Assembly (NCBI GenBank): GCA_958298945.1
Contig: OY282605.1
Span: 119,408,267 to 119,472,266 of the forward strand
From: Atherix ibis
Taxonomy: Eukaryota; Arthropoda; Insecta; Diptera; Athericidae
DNA: 64,000 nucleotides
Direction of reading: 5' to 3'
In this document: piece after piece, positions 46,279 to 59,049 of the stretch
Numbering within the stretch: the first letter of the stretch is position 1
How the letters are laid out: the number at the start of each line of letters is the position of its first letter
Made by a program: the position numbers and the translations under genes
Notes under the pieces: model-generated
Databases searched by the model: none
Seen by the model: the letters and a program-made list of their open reading frames with translations, nothing else
What the model was told of the DNA's origin: nothing

Positions 46279-46419
46279 GGCGAGGTCGAAGCTATGTTGG
46301 GGATAAGGGTATTTTAAAGAATAATTGGGACCAAGCCCGAAGAAGGAAGCCCCTGCTTCGGGCATAGCCCCAATTGTTCTTTAAAATACCCTTATCCCAA
46401 ACATAGCTACGACTTCGCC
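46279..46419. repeat. 64-bp imperfect inverted repeat
   Basis: Arms 46279-46342 and 46356-46419 match at roughly nine positions in ten around a 13-base loop. The shared core is GGATAAGGGTATTTTAAAGA. It lies just upstream of the R1-like remnant. Confidence 0.88.
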
Positions 46420-46469
46420 AGTCCAGTTGAAAAATACATCAGGGCTGGCAATAACAAGATCCTGTACAC

Positions 46470-47185
46470 TCCTCTTTTGCTCTATACACCTCTATGCACC
46501 CCCAATATGGTTGGAAACTATGGCGTGCGAGTCGCAAAGAAGCCGAGTAGATCTATTTATCGTCGATGTGCTCTGAGAGTCAGTGGGGCAATCAGTCCGG
46601 TATCGCATGAGGCCGCATGCATTATTGCAGTTATGGTCCCAATCTACCTTATGGCTGATGAAATAAATCGAATTTATCGCCATAGGCAGAATGAGCGAGG
46701 GACAGAAAACTCCCAACAAACTATCGCTAAGGAGGAAAGGAAGAAAACCATACTAAGATGGAAGCATTACTGGGACTCATCGAGTAAAGGGCGATGGACG
46801 CACCGACTTATTTCCAATATCGTCGCGTCGAAAGATAGCCGCTACATGAAGAGTAAGACCATTATGTAATGGCTAATGGGTCATGTCTGCTTCAGAGCCT
46901 TCCAATTTCGCTTCAAAATTGAGGAATGTCCATCCTATTCCACAATTCTTGTAGGCGTGGAATATGTATTCTTTCAAAGAACAATTCTTTGGTATGCAAC
47001 TAGTACCAGAGAGCATAATTAATATGGTGATAGCTTCTAAGGAAGACTGGATCGTAATGGCTAACTACTCCTTGGACATTATTACAAATTTCCGGGAAGA
47101 AGAAAAAACTAGGAAGCAAGACGGTGATGCCGCGGAGAAGAATGGAAGTATAGGGTTGAACGGACAAAAATCCCAAAAACCATGA
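46470..47185 (+). pseudogene. R1-like non-LTR retrotransposon ORF2 C-terminal remnant
   Basis: Reads IYRRCALRVSGAISPVSHEA, ACIIAVMVPIYLMADEINR, then KEERKKTILRWKHYWDSSSK and GRWTHRLISNI. These are hallmarks of the region after the reverse transcriptase of R1-like elements. Frame changes after 46868 lead to CFRAFQFRFKIEECPSY, and the terminal zinc-finger cysteines are mostly lost. Stops and frameshifts make it nonfunctional. No poly(A) tail was seen. Confidence 0.72.
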
Positions 47186-47189
47186 TAGA

Positions 47190-48990
47190 TGAGCCCTCAC
47201 GGCATCTGAAATAAATTCCCCCTACCTTCAAAATAATAAGGAAACAATATCGGCTATCCCTTCGGACCTCAAACAGGAACTGAGCTTACTTTTTCAGAAC
47301 TGCAGTTTTATATCTGTAAAGGACCATTACTGTATTTTGTGTTCGACCGTAGCCTACATAATTCTAAGGAATTCTAAATACCAGCCCAACCTTGGAAAAG
47401 GCTTCTCGTACAACTTCTGCTGATCGCCTAATTGTGTCCATCTTGTCGGCTTCCGTCAAAAGTATGATTGACTTAATGAGACTTCCTTAAGGCAAATGCT
47501 TTTTAATAACTCAAGAGAGATTATTCTTACTATTAATAGTTAATCATAAAAAAGGTCCTTTGAACTTTCTTCTTTTTATTTACGATTATCTCAATAACCT
47601 TTTTTATGATTTCTAAGCTACCACTTTATCAAAAGACTAATTAAAATTATTAATAAAAACAGTAAAAAATCAATTTAATAATTTCAGATTTTTTAAGAAT
47701 TTTGATTTTTAAATAAATAAAAGAAAAGAAATTATTCTATTTTTAAAAGAAGAAACTATTTTACTGTTATTAGAAAATATTGTAGTTTTTTTTTTTGTAA
47801 ATTCCCATACCTTCTGGAGTTAATCAAAAAAACAAAGAGACTAAAAATAAAACAAAAATTTCTAGGTTGGATAATTATGCTGATGACACGTGCACAACCA
47901 ACTGAGTAGTACACAAAAGCCGTACGTGTTGATGTGATTCGCCAATAGTAAGTAAATGCGTAACAGTAAATCAGGTGCGCCAACATGCGAACATAAAATG
48001 AAAATGTAGAAAAACATTTGAAGAAAAGCAAATCGAATGGTAATAAGAGTGAACAAAGGCTTGTGAATGTACCCACGATGGTTTGATGGTGAATGGGCTG
48101 CAAGAAGGAAGCGAGGTCTTTGCGTAACCGTGAAGAAAATCACGACGTCAACGTTGGCAGGGTAGCACTGCTCTTAGAGACGATCGATTCCATGAAAACA
48201 ATAAAGTGGGACAAGGGAAACCAACCGTTCATAATCAGTTTTCAAAGGTAATTTTCATATGCGAACGGTTAACGCAACTCCAAGTAGCGAGTAGTAAGTA
48301 GGCAGTGGCATCATGGAAATAACGGACCATTTACATTTTACGGAAGACACACTTGGCGGCTGTCATCCGTTGAAGATGATCAACGATGGCACCTACAGGC
48401 TAACGCGTGTGTGTGAATATCTGTGCGTGCGTGGTGTATGCAAAGAATTGGAAGAAAATTTCGCTCAACAAGGTGGTGGTATAGCCAATGTTGACCACAA
48501 GTTACTTCCACGGAATCGTGAATTAATTACGAAACGAAAGGTGAAGTGCAACGATGACCAAACGAAAGGCAAATCAACGGGGCGTCCAGATTTTTCTCCT
48601 TTCTTCTTTCTTCTTTCTCCTCTATTTTGTAAACGAAAAAGGGGAGAATGCAAACAAATTGTATGAAAAAAGAAATTTCCTGAAAATTTAGACTCTCTTT
48701 GAAAAAACGCATTGTGACATCTAAGAACTGATAGCAATAAACTCTATGAGCAATAATACACGTATGTACATATAATAGCTAAGAATCTTAGTTTTTGAGG
48801 GGATCATCCACGTTTTAACAATTTTCTTTTTTTATCTTTTTGCTTTTCTCCATCGCAGTTTCTTTTTTCTATACTAGATCAGGTGCTTTCTCCTAACTAA
48901 TCAGCGGCATTTTCAAATTAAAGAAATTTTAAAAGTGTCAAAAAAAACCGTAATGGTGGCTAAAAATATAGAAAATTTGAAAGATGGAGG
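47190..48990. other. Intergenic DNA
   Basis: 47500-47860 is AT-rich. A 117-codon plus-strand frame at 48313-48666 (starts MEITDHLHFTEDTLGGCH) follows a less AT-rich block, but no family or splice support was recognised. Its antisense frame is also open, which argues for low stop density and not coding. Confidence 0.35.
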
Positions 48991-51390
48991 AACAATTTCA
49001 AAATGGCGGACAATTTTTAAGCGGTCGGAAATTTCTTGATTTGCCAAAAAAATTTAATTATTATAAGAAATTTTAATATTAACGAGTGTTGGGTGAAAAT
49101 TTCAAAGTTGAAGGGGGGAGGGGGATTATTTTAATAATATCAATAAATTTTTAAAAGGTGGGAAATATTTAACTATAGAAGTTAAGGAAATTTTAATAAA
49201 TGCGGAAAATTTCAAAAAAACGGTGGGGAATTTTTAAGATGGCGGTTAATTTTGAAAAATTTGTGAATATTTCAATGTGTGTGGGGAAATTTAAGTGATA
49301 TGTGAGGATTTTTAAGATGGCGGAAAATTTTAAAGATGGCAGTAAATTAATAAAATGGCTGGGGAAAAAAATACTTATGGCAGGAAATTTTTGTGTTGGC
49401 GGGAAATGTTAAGAATGGCAGGAAATTGTCCAAAAGTGAGAAATATTTAACTATAGAAGTTAGAAAAACTTTAATAAATGCGGAAAATTTCAAAAAACGG
49501 TTGAGAATTTTTAAAATGGCGGCTAATTGAATATTTCAATGTGTGTGAAAAAAAATACTTATGGCAGGAAATTTTTGTGTTGGCGGAAAATGTTGAAAAT
49601 GGCAGGAAATTGTTCAAAGGTGGGAAATATTTAACTATAGAAGTTAGGAAAACTTTAATAAATGCGGAAAATTTCAAAAAACGGTGGAAAATTTGTAAAA
49701 TGGCGGCTAATTTTAAAAAATTTGGGAATATATCAATGTGTGTGGGGAAATTTAAATGATATGTGAGAATTTTTAAGATGGCGGAAAATTTTAAAGATGG
49801 CAGAAAAATATTCAAAATGGCTGGGGAAAAAATACTTATGGCAGGAAATTTTTGTGTTGGCGGAAAATGTTGAGAATGGCAGGAAATTGTTCAAAGGTGG
49901 GGAATATTTAACTATAGAAGTTAGGAAAATTTTAATCAATGCGGAAAATTTCAAAAAAAGGGTGAAAAAATTTTAAAATGGCGGCGAATTTTTAAAAATT
50001 TGGGAATATTTTAATGTGTGTGGGGAAGTTTGAGTGACATGTGAGGATTTTTAAGATGGCGAATCATTTTAAAGATGGCAGTAAATTTTTAAAATAGCTG
50101 GGAAAAATATACTTATGGCAGGAAATTTTTGTGTTAACGGAAAATGTTGGGAATAGCAGGAAATTGTTCAAAGGTGGGAAATATTTAATTTTAATTAAAT
50201 GGAGCGGAATTATAACGCAAGCTGAAAATGTAAGAAAGGACAGACAATTGCAAAGATGGCGGTTATTTTAAAAATTGCGGGATAATTTATTTTTATTATC
50301 GAAGAGAAATTTAAACGTTGGCGGGGAACTTTTTTAATTGCTGAGAGTTTTTATGATGGCCATAAATGTTGAGAAGGACCGAAAATTGTCAAAAGGTAGG
50401 AAATATTTAATTATAGCATGTAATTTTTTGGATGAACAGGAATTTAAACACGAGTTAAAATTAAAAAAATAGTTAAACAATAGGAAAGATGGCGGTTAAT
50501 TTTAAAAATTGGGAGTCATTTCAATTTGCTGGGAAATTTTAGTTATGCCGGTAAATTCCAAAAATGCAGAAAATTTTAATGTTGACGGGAAATATTGAGG
50601 ATGGCAAAAAATTGTAAGGTTTTAGGGAAATTTTAATAGGGGACGGGCACTTTAAAGATATCAAGAAGCTTTAATGATGGCGGAAGATTTTAACGCTGGT
50701 GGGTTAAGGTAATTTTAGGCGATGGCGGATAATTTAGAAAATGGCAAAACAAACTCAAAATGGCTGTACAAATTGAATTTTATTGTCGAAGAGAAATTTA
50801 AACGTTGGCGGGGAATTTTTTTAATTGCTGAAAATTTGAATAATGACCGCAAATGTTGAGAAGGGTAGGAAATTTTCAAAGGTAAGAAATATTTAATTAA
50901 AGCAAATAATTTTACGGATAAAAATTTCATCTTAACACAAGATGAAATTTAAAAAAAAAATGGTTGAACAATTTTAAAGATGGCGGTTAATTTTAAAAAT
51001 TGGGATTCACTTCAATTTGCTGGGAAATTTTAGTGATGTACATTTAAAAAATTCAGAAAAATTTAATGATGACGGGAAATGTTGAAAATGGCAAACAATT
51101 GTAAGTTTATAGGGAAATTTTAATAGGGGGCGGGAACTAAAAGATATCAAGAAGCTTTAATGATAGCGGAAGACTTTAACGCTGGCGGGAAATTTTAATT
51201 ATTTTGGAAAACCGTAAGGGTGGGAGGAAACTTAGGCGATGTGGGGAAATTTTTATACTTTGCAGGAAATGTTCAAAATTGCAGAAAGAATTTAATCATA
51301 GCTGGAAATTTAAGTAATGGCGAGAGAAACTTTAATGATGGCAGGAAATTTTAGCGATAATGGGAAATTTAAAAAATGGCGGTCCATTTG
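48990..51390. repeat. Degenerate array of ATGGCGG and AAATTTT words
   Basis: Phrases such as AAGATGGCGGAAAATTTTAA recur with constant variation at 15-25 bp spacing, always on the plus strand. Over 30 ATGGC cores are seen, about ten as AANATGGCGG. Longer units repeat: TATTTAACTATAGAAGTTAG near 49164, 49444, 49627 and 49905, and TCGAAGAGAAATTTAAACGT near 50299 and 50785. Short frames across it are repeat artefacts. Confidence 0.88.
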
Positions 51391-53026
51391 AAAAATTGCA
51401 AAATATATCAATGTATGAATGGTGAAAAAAAAGGTACAATAATTGTGGTAGGAAATTGCAATGATCGTGGACAGTTTAAAAAAACTACCGCAAAATGATC
51501 GTGGCAATTTATAAATTTCCCTTACAAAAAATTTGCTTCAGTATAATTTATAAATTTTTCTTATTGATTGTTGAGAATGCTGGACTCAATACTTTTGAAC
51601 ATCTATTGAACTATTAATTTCCTTTCAGTAAAATGGATTTTTTGCACGTTGTAAAAGTAACAATTTCTCCAAATCATAAAACCATAAAATTCTTTTAATC
51701 AAATTGAATACAAAAGCATTTAATCTACTCTAGATTCGAGGAAAACATTTTATGCCTTTCGATTAGAATGGTTGAGAAAAAACTCATTTCGCTGTTAGTC
51801 TATTTACGCGTGAGTATCTTTTGGTGGAAAGGAGAAATTTTATGTGCACCATCAAAGCAAGTAATGCTGGTGATCTGGCTAATAAATGGACAAGACAGCA
51901 AAAAAGATGAAGAAGAAAAGGAAAAAAATGGCCGTCGTTCACTTACGAAAAATCTTCGATACTCAATGAATAGGATTGAGTGGAAAATGGACAATTGCTA
52001 TTACCGTCCGGCTGGTTCGGGTTTTCCTTTTTCCATTAATTTCCTCTATAGTCGGGATAAAATCTTTGTCCACTTAACGATATCGGACGACTAGAGAGGA
52101 TTAACGAAACCATCTAAGGCCGAAGATGAATACTGTTGACGACTAAATTGACGTGGTAAACAGTAACAAACAATGGAGTACACCAGATTATTGACATCGC
52201 AACGCTTGTTCATCGTTCCTTCTGTTGTGGCGGACACCTATCCACTCATATAAGTCGATTCAGGCGCTCATTGATAGTCCAGTGGCCTGGTCTGCCTGCC
52301 TATTCACCGAAGCTAACAGAAACCCTTTTCGTCTTTTCATATAAAACCCACCATCTTGCAGCAACATTAACAGCAGGGCGGTTTTCTCCTTTCTATAGTC
52401 TCCCATTAAAACGCACAATAACCAAGACTGCAATTTTCTCCTTCCACATTTTGCACTCCCTTCTTAAGTAAAGAAGAAGACAAAGATTCACACATTTGCG
52501 GTTGATTTGTTACGGAATTAAGAATTAGTAGAGCAAAAATTTGCTAAAATAAAATAGAAAAAAATAAACAATTTTTAATGTAGTTCATTTTTTTTCTATT
52601 CTTTTATTTAATTTATTTTTACAATATAGTTTTTATATGAAATAATAAAATGGATTCATAAATGGTAGGTAGTCGAATACATCCTTTTTATGAAAAAATA
52701 TCGAGAAGCAGACTTTGGAGAAGATATTTTTTAGCCGAAACAAGGTAGCACAGCTACAGATAATGAACGTTTTTTTAGGACCCCCGATTAATTCGGAAAG
52801 ATTCAATTTTTTTTTTAAAATTATTCAATAATAAATTGATTACTTTGAAAAAAATATTCTAGTAATCTTTGAATAAAAGTGTGTCATTGTCGCTTAATAA
52901 GTGAATTACACTTGACACTTTTGTGAAAAATAGGATAGTTTCTGAAACCTTAACTTTCTGTAAATAAAATTGGATAAATTTTTTTCTGTAAATTTTTTTG
53001 GTATTTAATATGTTGAATTGTTAAAA
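51391..53026. other. Intergenic DNA, 51.7-52.5 kb less AT-rich
   Basis: A 108-codon plus-strand frame at 51768-52094 has no recognisable domain. 52100-52480 is less AT-rich without a frame. 52500-53000 is AT-rich and may include the 5' UTR of the gene at 53027. Confidence 0.35.
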
Positions 53027-53470
53027 ATGAGTAACGTTAATAATTTGAATGAGAATGAATTGGATAATGTTGAGAATTTTGCCTCAGCTCGTGCAGCGAA
53101 TAATCCGACAAATCTGCAAACTACAAATAGTGTTTTCTTTAATCTTGGAAAAAATCACAACACGTCACCAGAGACAGAAAAGGAGCCAATATTTAATTTG
53201 CCTAAAAAGAAAGTAGCCAAGACAACAAGCGTCGTCACATTTGCTTCACCAACGCCCCAGTCGTCGGGCGACGTCATTTACGGCGGCAAGTACCCCGCAT
53301 GTCCGCCAATCGAAATAATCACAAATGCTGCTGACTTTATCAACAAATTGAAAATGATTTCGGGCAATGATAATTATTTACTTAAAGAGTTTCAGAAAGC
53401 CGTTAAGAAGAATGAAACCGTTTCGACAGCAACGCAAACTGTCGACGAAATCCCTTTTTCTCCTGACTAA
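53027..53470 (+). CDS. Predicted 147-residue protein of unknown family
   Basis: The first ATG in frame is at 53027 (AAAAATGAGT, a good fly start context), and TAA ends it at 53470. The reading frame is rich in G and C relative to the AT-rich DNA on both sides, as expected of coding sequence. The N-terminal 55 residues are rich in Asn and Glu (NNLNENELDNVENFASARAA). A basic patch LPKKKVAKTT follows. The C-terminal half has an ordered-looking segment: YGGKYPACPPIEIITNAADF, INKLKMISGNDNYLLKEFQK, then TATQTVDEIPFSPD. No signal peptide or membrane segment is visible. It is not similar to any transposon protein I recognise. It may be a single-exon gene or one exon of a larger one. AATAAA occurs near 53586. 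Confidence 0.6.
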   Translation: MSNVNNLNENELDNVENFASARAANNPTNLQTTNSVFFNLGKNHNTSPETEKEPIFNLPKKKVAKTTSVVTFASPTPQSSGDVIYGGKYPACPPIEIITNAADFINKLKMISGNDNYLLKEFQKAVKKNETVSTATQTVDEIPFSPD

Positions 53471-53639
53471 CTGGTTCGAGCAAAGACGATAAACAAATTA
53501 AATTCTCTCTAAAACAGAATTCATGTAATTATTGTTATTACTGAAGTTTAATTAACTAAAAACACTAAAATTGAAAAAAAAATTAAATAAATTTTAATTT
53601 TTAATTAATTTAAAATGTGTCCTTGTAACTGTTCTTTCT

Positions 53640-55090
53640 GTAGTATCGAAGAAAAATTTACTATAAAATCTTGAATCCGCGTTTTTACTGCAAGTTTTTC
53701 AGTTCAGAAGTTTTATTAAAAATTAATTTGGGTTGAAAATGTGGTGAAATTTTTATTTGCTGAAATATTTTGCTGTAAAATGTTTACTTAATTCCAAAAT
53801 ATTTATTTTTTTAACTAATAACCAAGCTTTTATTGCAAACAATTTTTAATTGCAGATATTTTGAATTTATAGTTTTATTGCAGAATTTTTACTGCTAAAT
53901 ATTTGATGTAAAAGTTTTACTGTAAAAGTAAATTTTTTATTGTTCCTGTAAAATTTAGAATTGTTCCTATAAAATTCTCTCTGTAAAATTTTTGCTGTAG
54001 CATTTTTTGCTGTAAAATTTAGCTGCTGTAAATTTATTTTTGCTGTAAAATTGTTATTATAAATTATTTTGTGTAAGATATTTGCTGCACAATTTTTACT
54101 GTAAATATTTTGCTGTGAAATTATTATATAATTTTTCTTTTAAAACTCTCCCTGTAAAATTTTTGCTGTAAAATTTCTGCTGCAGACTTTCTTGCTGTAA
54201 AATTTAAACTGTTGTAAAGTTGTTTTTACTGTAAAATTTTATTGTAAATTATTTTTTGTAAGATATTTGCTGTAAAATATCTAAAATTTCGACTGTAAAA
54301 TTTTACTGCACGATTTCTACTGTAAATATTTTTGCCCGTAAAATTTTCCCTGTAAACTTACTGCTATAAAATTACTGCTGTAAAACTTTTTGCTGTAAAA
54401 TTTTAGCTGCTGTAAAATTTTAGCTGCAGTAAAATTGTTTTTACTGTAAAATTTTTATTGTAAATTATTTTCTGTAAGCTATTCACTGTAAAATATTTGC
54501 TGTAAAATTTGTACTTTAAAATTTTTCCTTTAAAACTCTCCTTGTAAAATTTTTGCTGTGAAATTGCTACTGTAGCATTTTTTGCTATAAATTTTTAGCT
54601 GCTGTAAAGTTATTTTTGCTGTAAAATTTTTATTGTAAATTTTGACTAGACAATTTTTTGACAATATTTTGCTGTAAAATTATTTCTGTAAAATGTTTCC
54701 TGTATGCATTTTTTCTGTATACATTTTTCCCGTAAAATTTTCCCTGTAAACTTACTGCTATAAAATTACTGCTTTAAAACTTTTTGCTGTAAAATTTTAG
54801 CTGCTGTAAAATTTTAGCTGCTGTAAAGCTGTTTTTACTGTAAAATTTTTATTGTAAATTATTTTCTGTAAGATATTCACTGTAAAATATTTGCTATAAA
54901 TTTTCTATTTTAAAATTTTTCCTATAAAACTCTCCTTGTAAAATTTTTGCTGTAAAATTTTTCCTGTATGCATTTTTCCTGTATACATTTTTCTTAGAAT
55001 AATTTTACTGTAAAGTTTTCATTAGAAAATGTTTGCTATAGAATTTCTGCTGTAAATTTTTTACTGTAAATTTTTGCTGTAACATTTTTA
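53640..55090. repeat. Degenerate array of TGCTGTAAAATTTT words with a ~394-bp duplication
   Basis: TTTGCTGTAAAATTTTTACT-like phrases recur at 14-20 bp spacing for about 1.4 kb, always in one orientation. CCCGTAAAATTTTCCCTGTA begins at 54335 and again at 54729, with about 200 bp of close similarity following each. Coding potential is nil. Confidence 0.9.
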
Positions 55091-57640
55091 TTTTCTAATT
55101 TTACTGCACAATTTTTAATCTTTTTTCGGAAATTTTTTATTAGAGAAAAGCTGCACAAAAATGTACACTACAAAAATTGTATGCACAAAGTTTTATTGCA
55201 GAATTTTTACTGTTATATTTTTTGTTTTTATTGAAAATTTTTAATTTTTAAAAATAATTTTCAAAATAATAAAAATAATTTTTCTTGTTATAGAATTTGT
55301 TTTAAAAATTATTTAAAATTTAAAATTTTCTTTAAATATAAAAAAATGCTTACTGCTTAAAATTCATTGCTACTTTTCCATATTGTATAAAAACTCATTT
55401 TAAAATTTATTACTGATAAAAAGCTTGTGGAAAATATAAAATTAAATAATTAACAGAGATTTTATTAATTTAAAATTTCAACGACGAAAAAACAAAATTG
55501 ATTTATTGAAGTTACCGAAAGTCTTTGATCGTAAATATATTATTTTAAAAACGAAAAAAAAGGAATAATTGTGAAATGGACTTCATAGAAATGGAACGTC
55601 ATATGAAAAGAATCGTCTTGTCCTAAAGTTGACGTTGATTAATAAAATTTGTGAACAAATTCAAGGAGGGGCAAAAAGAAAAATTTTCTATATTGAAACC
55701 GGAATCAAATGCGGCATCGAAATTGAAGTTGGACTCGGCCACCATTGAAGTTAGAAAGTTTAACCAGCCGTCGACGAGACTTTCCCGAAAAAATAAACTT
55801 TCCCTAATTTCACTTCTGCGTATTTTCATTTTTGTTTCTCTTGTTTTTCTCGCATAGAATCAAATTTATTTAGTAGAAAAATCAATTTTTTTTGTCTTGA
55901 TTATTCTAGAATTTTAGTTGTTCAACTAAGTAATTTCAATGGCTAGAAAGTGTATACTTCTGAAATAACATTAGTGGATGAAGAATTTTATTGTAACGCC
56001 AAAGTATAGTGTCTGGATCCCAAAGGATTGACTGCACTATGAATGCAAGTCGTACCTGTAAATTTCAATGCATGTCGGTGGATAGAGAATGGTGAGATTG
56101 ATGGCAATCGGTTTACATGCTAGTAAATGGAGAGAATGAGAAAATATGGTTGCCTTCACTTTGGAACACATTCGCCGAAGGTCAGTTCAATGTCAGCAGC
56201 GTAAGTTGGAAGCGAACTACCCTCAACCTTGATAATTTGCAACGTCGGTCCCACCATTACTACCAACATCGGCATTGTCTCAAAATTATCCCGAAATAGT
56301 TCGAAATATAAGCAGGATACGGTATAGCGAATCTGCCCTTCAGACGACTGACTATTTCTGTAAAATAGTTCCCTTCTACAGCGGCTTTGATAAATTCTTT
56401 CAATCCAGAGTGAAATCCTTTTGACTTTTACAACTAAAAAGGAGACAAATTTTCAATTGTTGTTGTGCGGGCAATAAAGTCCGTAAAGCTATTGCGAATG
56501 ATGGAAAAATAGGGATAAATTTGTTGTGAAGGAGGGAAGGGAGAATCCCGGGACTTGTCTCTATCCCTGATAGTGTCCTTGTCTCTGACTGAGTGCTAAG
56601 TTAATGGTATGAATTTCTTGTGTTGTTTTTTCCCAAAAGTTACTTTGTGTATGCAAGCAAACACCGCGTTGGTTGGATCGGGTCGATGGGTCTCCAAGCT
56701 AAGTTTTCTTTTGTTAGTTGGTTTGGTGTCTACCGACGCCTTGCGTACAGACAGTCTCTCAGTTTTGGTTTTATCTCCGCTCCAACCTTCAAATGACCTT
56801 GATACAGAGTATTCCAGTTTTGGTGTAGCAAAATTTTCTGGAACCGTTTGAGCTCGTTCCCATTTCACTGTTGGTTTTTTTCATTCGAATGTGAAAATTT
56901 GCAAACACAAAGAAAAACGCAATATACAAAAACAAAAACTAAACTCATTCATATGGCGTTCGGTGAATTTCTTCCTGCGACAATGAAAATTTCACTATAT
57001 ACACTATCAAATGTGATTACGGATTTTTTATACCTTAAATAATATTTTCTATTTCCATTCAATTGCATATTATTTATTCCATTCGAAAGGTTTTTTTTCC
57101 AATCAATTTTCATTTTCCGTTTCGAAAGACTTTTATAGTAAGAACGTTTGCAATTTTTTAGTTAGAAGACAAAATGTTTATTGAATATTTGGTTTTTTTA
57201 ATTCAACACATTTTGTCATATAACTAAAAAAACATGGGAGAAGGGGAGGAGAATTTTCCCTTTTAGAAGAAATCACATTTGCTATTTCGTATTTTATGTT
57301 AAGTCAACAATTTTTATTTACATTTAAGATTATTCAATTTAAATAGAATTTTTTTAAATTTCTTTTTAATTAATTTCCTAGTTTTTTTATTTATAAAAAT
57401 AAATTTTAAATAATTTTTTTTATTGTTTTCTACAACCTTGGACAAAAGTATTGGGCACATTCCATAATAATAATTGTTTTTCGAAATAATTTTTATTGTG
57501 GAGAATAGTTGAAGGAGTTTTTACAGTTTTAAAAAGTTTATGATAAGTTCCGACAGATGGCGTTAAAAGCAAATAACTCATTAAAAAAATTAAAAATTCA
57601 TCATCAAACCGCTTTGAACCATTTGAGAAAGTCTAGTTTC
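55091..57640. other. Intergenic DNA with small unsupported frames
   Basis: A 68-codon plus-strand frame at 55651-55857 has a basic N-terminal part and ends with a hydrophobic stretch (LISLLRIFIFVSLVFLA), resembling a tail anchor. The frame upstream of its ATG is also open, so it could be an exon end. 56596-56868 has open frames on both strands without a domain. The rest is AT-rich. Confidence 0.35.
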
Positions 57641-57644
57641 AATA

Positions 57645-58286
57645 AAAAATGTTGAAGGTGTTTGGGTGCCTCATGAATTGAGTGTGAAAACCAAGATACG
57701 CTGCTGAAGCGCAATGAAATCGAGCCATTTCTATAGCGAATCATGATGGGCGATAGAAAATGGGTAAAATACGATGGAATAAAAAAGACGAATGATCTAA
57801 AACAATTTTAAAGCCAGGATTGACGGCTAATATGGTGATGCTGTGTGTATGATGGGACTGGAAGGGAATCGTTCACTATAAACTGCTACCATTCGGCCAA
57901 ACTGTTAACTCGGTACTATACTGTGAGCAACTCGAGAGCCAAAAATGACTAGAATTGATCAACAGGAAGGGTTTAGTCTTCCACCACGATAACGCTCGAT
58001 CCCATTCACATATATTTGATAATTCGCCAAAAATTAAGAGAGCTTACCTGGAAAATTTCAATTAATCCATCGTATAGCCCAGATCTAGCGCACTCAGACT
58101 ACTACTTGTTTTGGGCTCTGTAGAACTCTATTAATAGAACCAATCTGGGTTTAAGAGAAGCCTGTGAAAATTACTTGATTCAGTTATTTAATTAGAAATC
58201 ACAGAAGTTCTGTACTGATAGAATCATGGCTCTGCCCAACAAATGGCGAAAGATTGTTGATAATAATTCAGAATATTTGGTTTGAA
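57645..58286 (+). pseudogene. DD34D mariner transposase remnant
   Basis: In several frames the plus strand reads VWVPHELSVKTKI, ELINRKGLVFHHDNARSH, YSPDLAHSDYYLF and, near the end, NKWRKIVDNNSEYLV with a stop. These are the WVPHEL motif and the second and third catalytic boxes; the base count between the latter two D codons fits DD34D plus one frameshift. The N-terminal HTH region is missing and no TIRs were fixed. Confidence 0.72.
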
Positions 58287-59040
58287 TAAATTGATTTTAA
58301 CACTTAGATTTAAGCGTCTCTATTTTATTCCAAAACGCCACGAACTTATTCGATTTATGATACCAATCGAATTTTTTTACAATATTTAATGGGTTTACAC
58401 TTCTTTTTAAATTAAGGGCGGCTTTGAAGTATAGTAACCACCAGTTTTTTACATTCCCCCTTCAGCTATTTTGTTCCATCCCCCTAACAATGTTTGTTTT
58501 GAGGATTTTTCAGAGGTCAGTTGGTGTTTTTTTTTATCCGTCGCTTAAAGAAACTCTACAAAGACTCTATTGGATTAAGGCCTGGTAATTCAAGTATTGT
58601 TAATACAGATTTGCACATTAAAGTTTGCATCTCCGTAAGGCTTTCGTAAATATGATTGTACATGGAATGGTTAAAAAGTAATGAGACTGGCATCCGTAAA
58701 GCTGTGTTTTTTTAACAAATTTTTTGGTAGCATAAAGCATATTGGAGGGCTAAGGAAATAGTGGAATACGGACTCAGCTCATCAACGTCTTAGACATAGA
58801 AAACTGATGAAAATATAGAACTAGTGAGGCTTACAAATTTTATGAAGAAGTTCAAACCTTTGCTAGTTTTTAAAGACACTGGATCATAGAATTCAGCTGT
58901 CTCGAATTCAAAACTAACCAATCAAATAGGGGAAAATGTATTTTATGATAGCCCGAAATATTCCAAATCAAATTATAAATCCTCCAGAACCAATTTACCA
59001 AGGAGAGAATAAAAGTGTATTAACGCAAAAATATCCACGT
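58287..59040. other. Intergenic DNA
   Basis: No gene or transposon end recognised. Confidence 0.4.
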
Positions 59041-59049
59041 GACTTCTAC

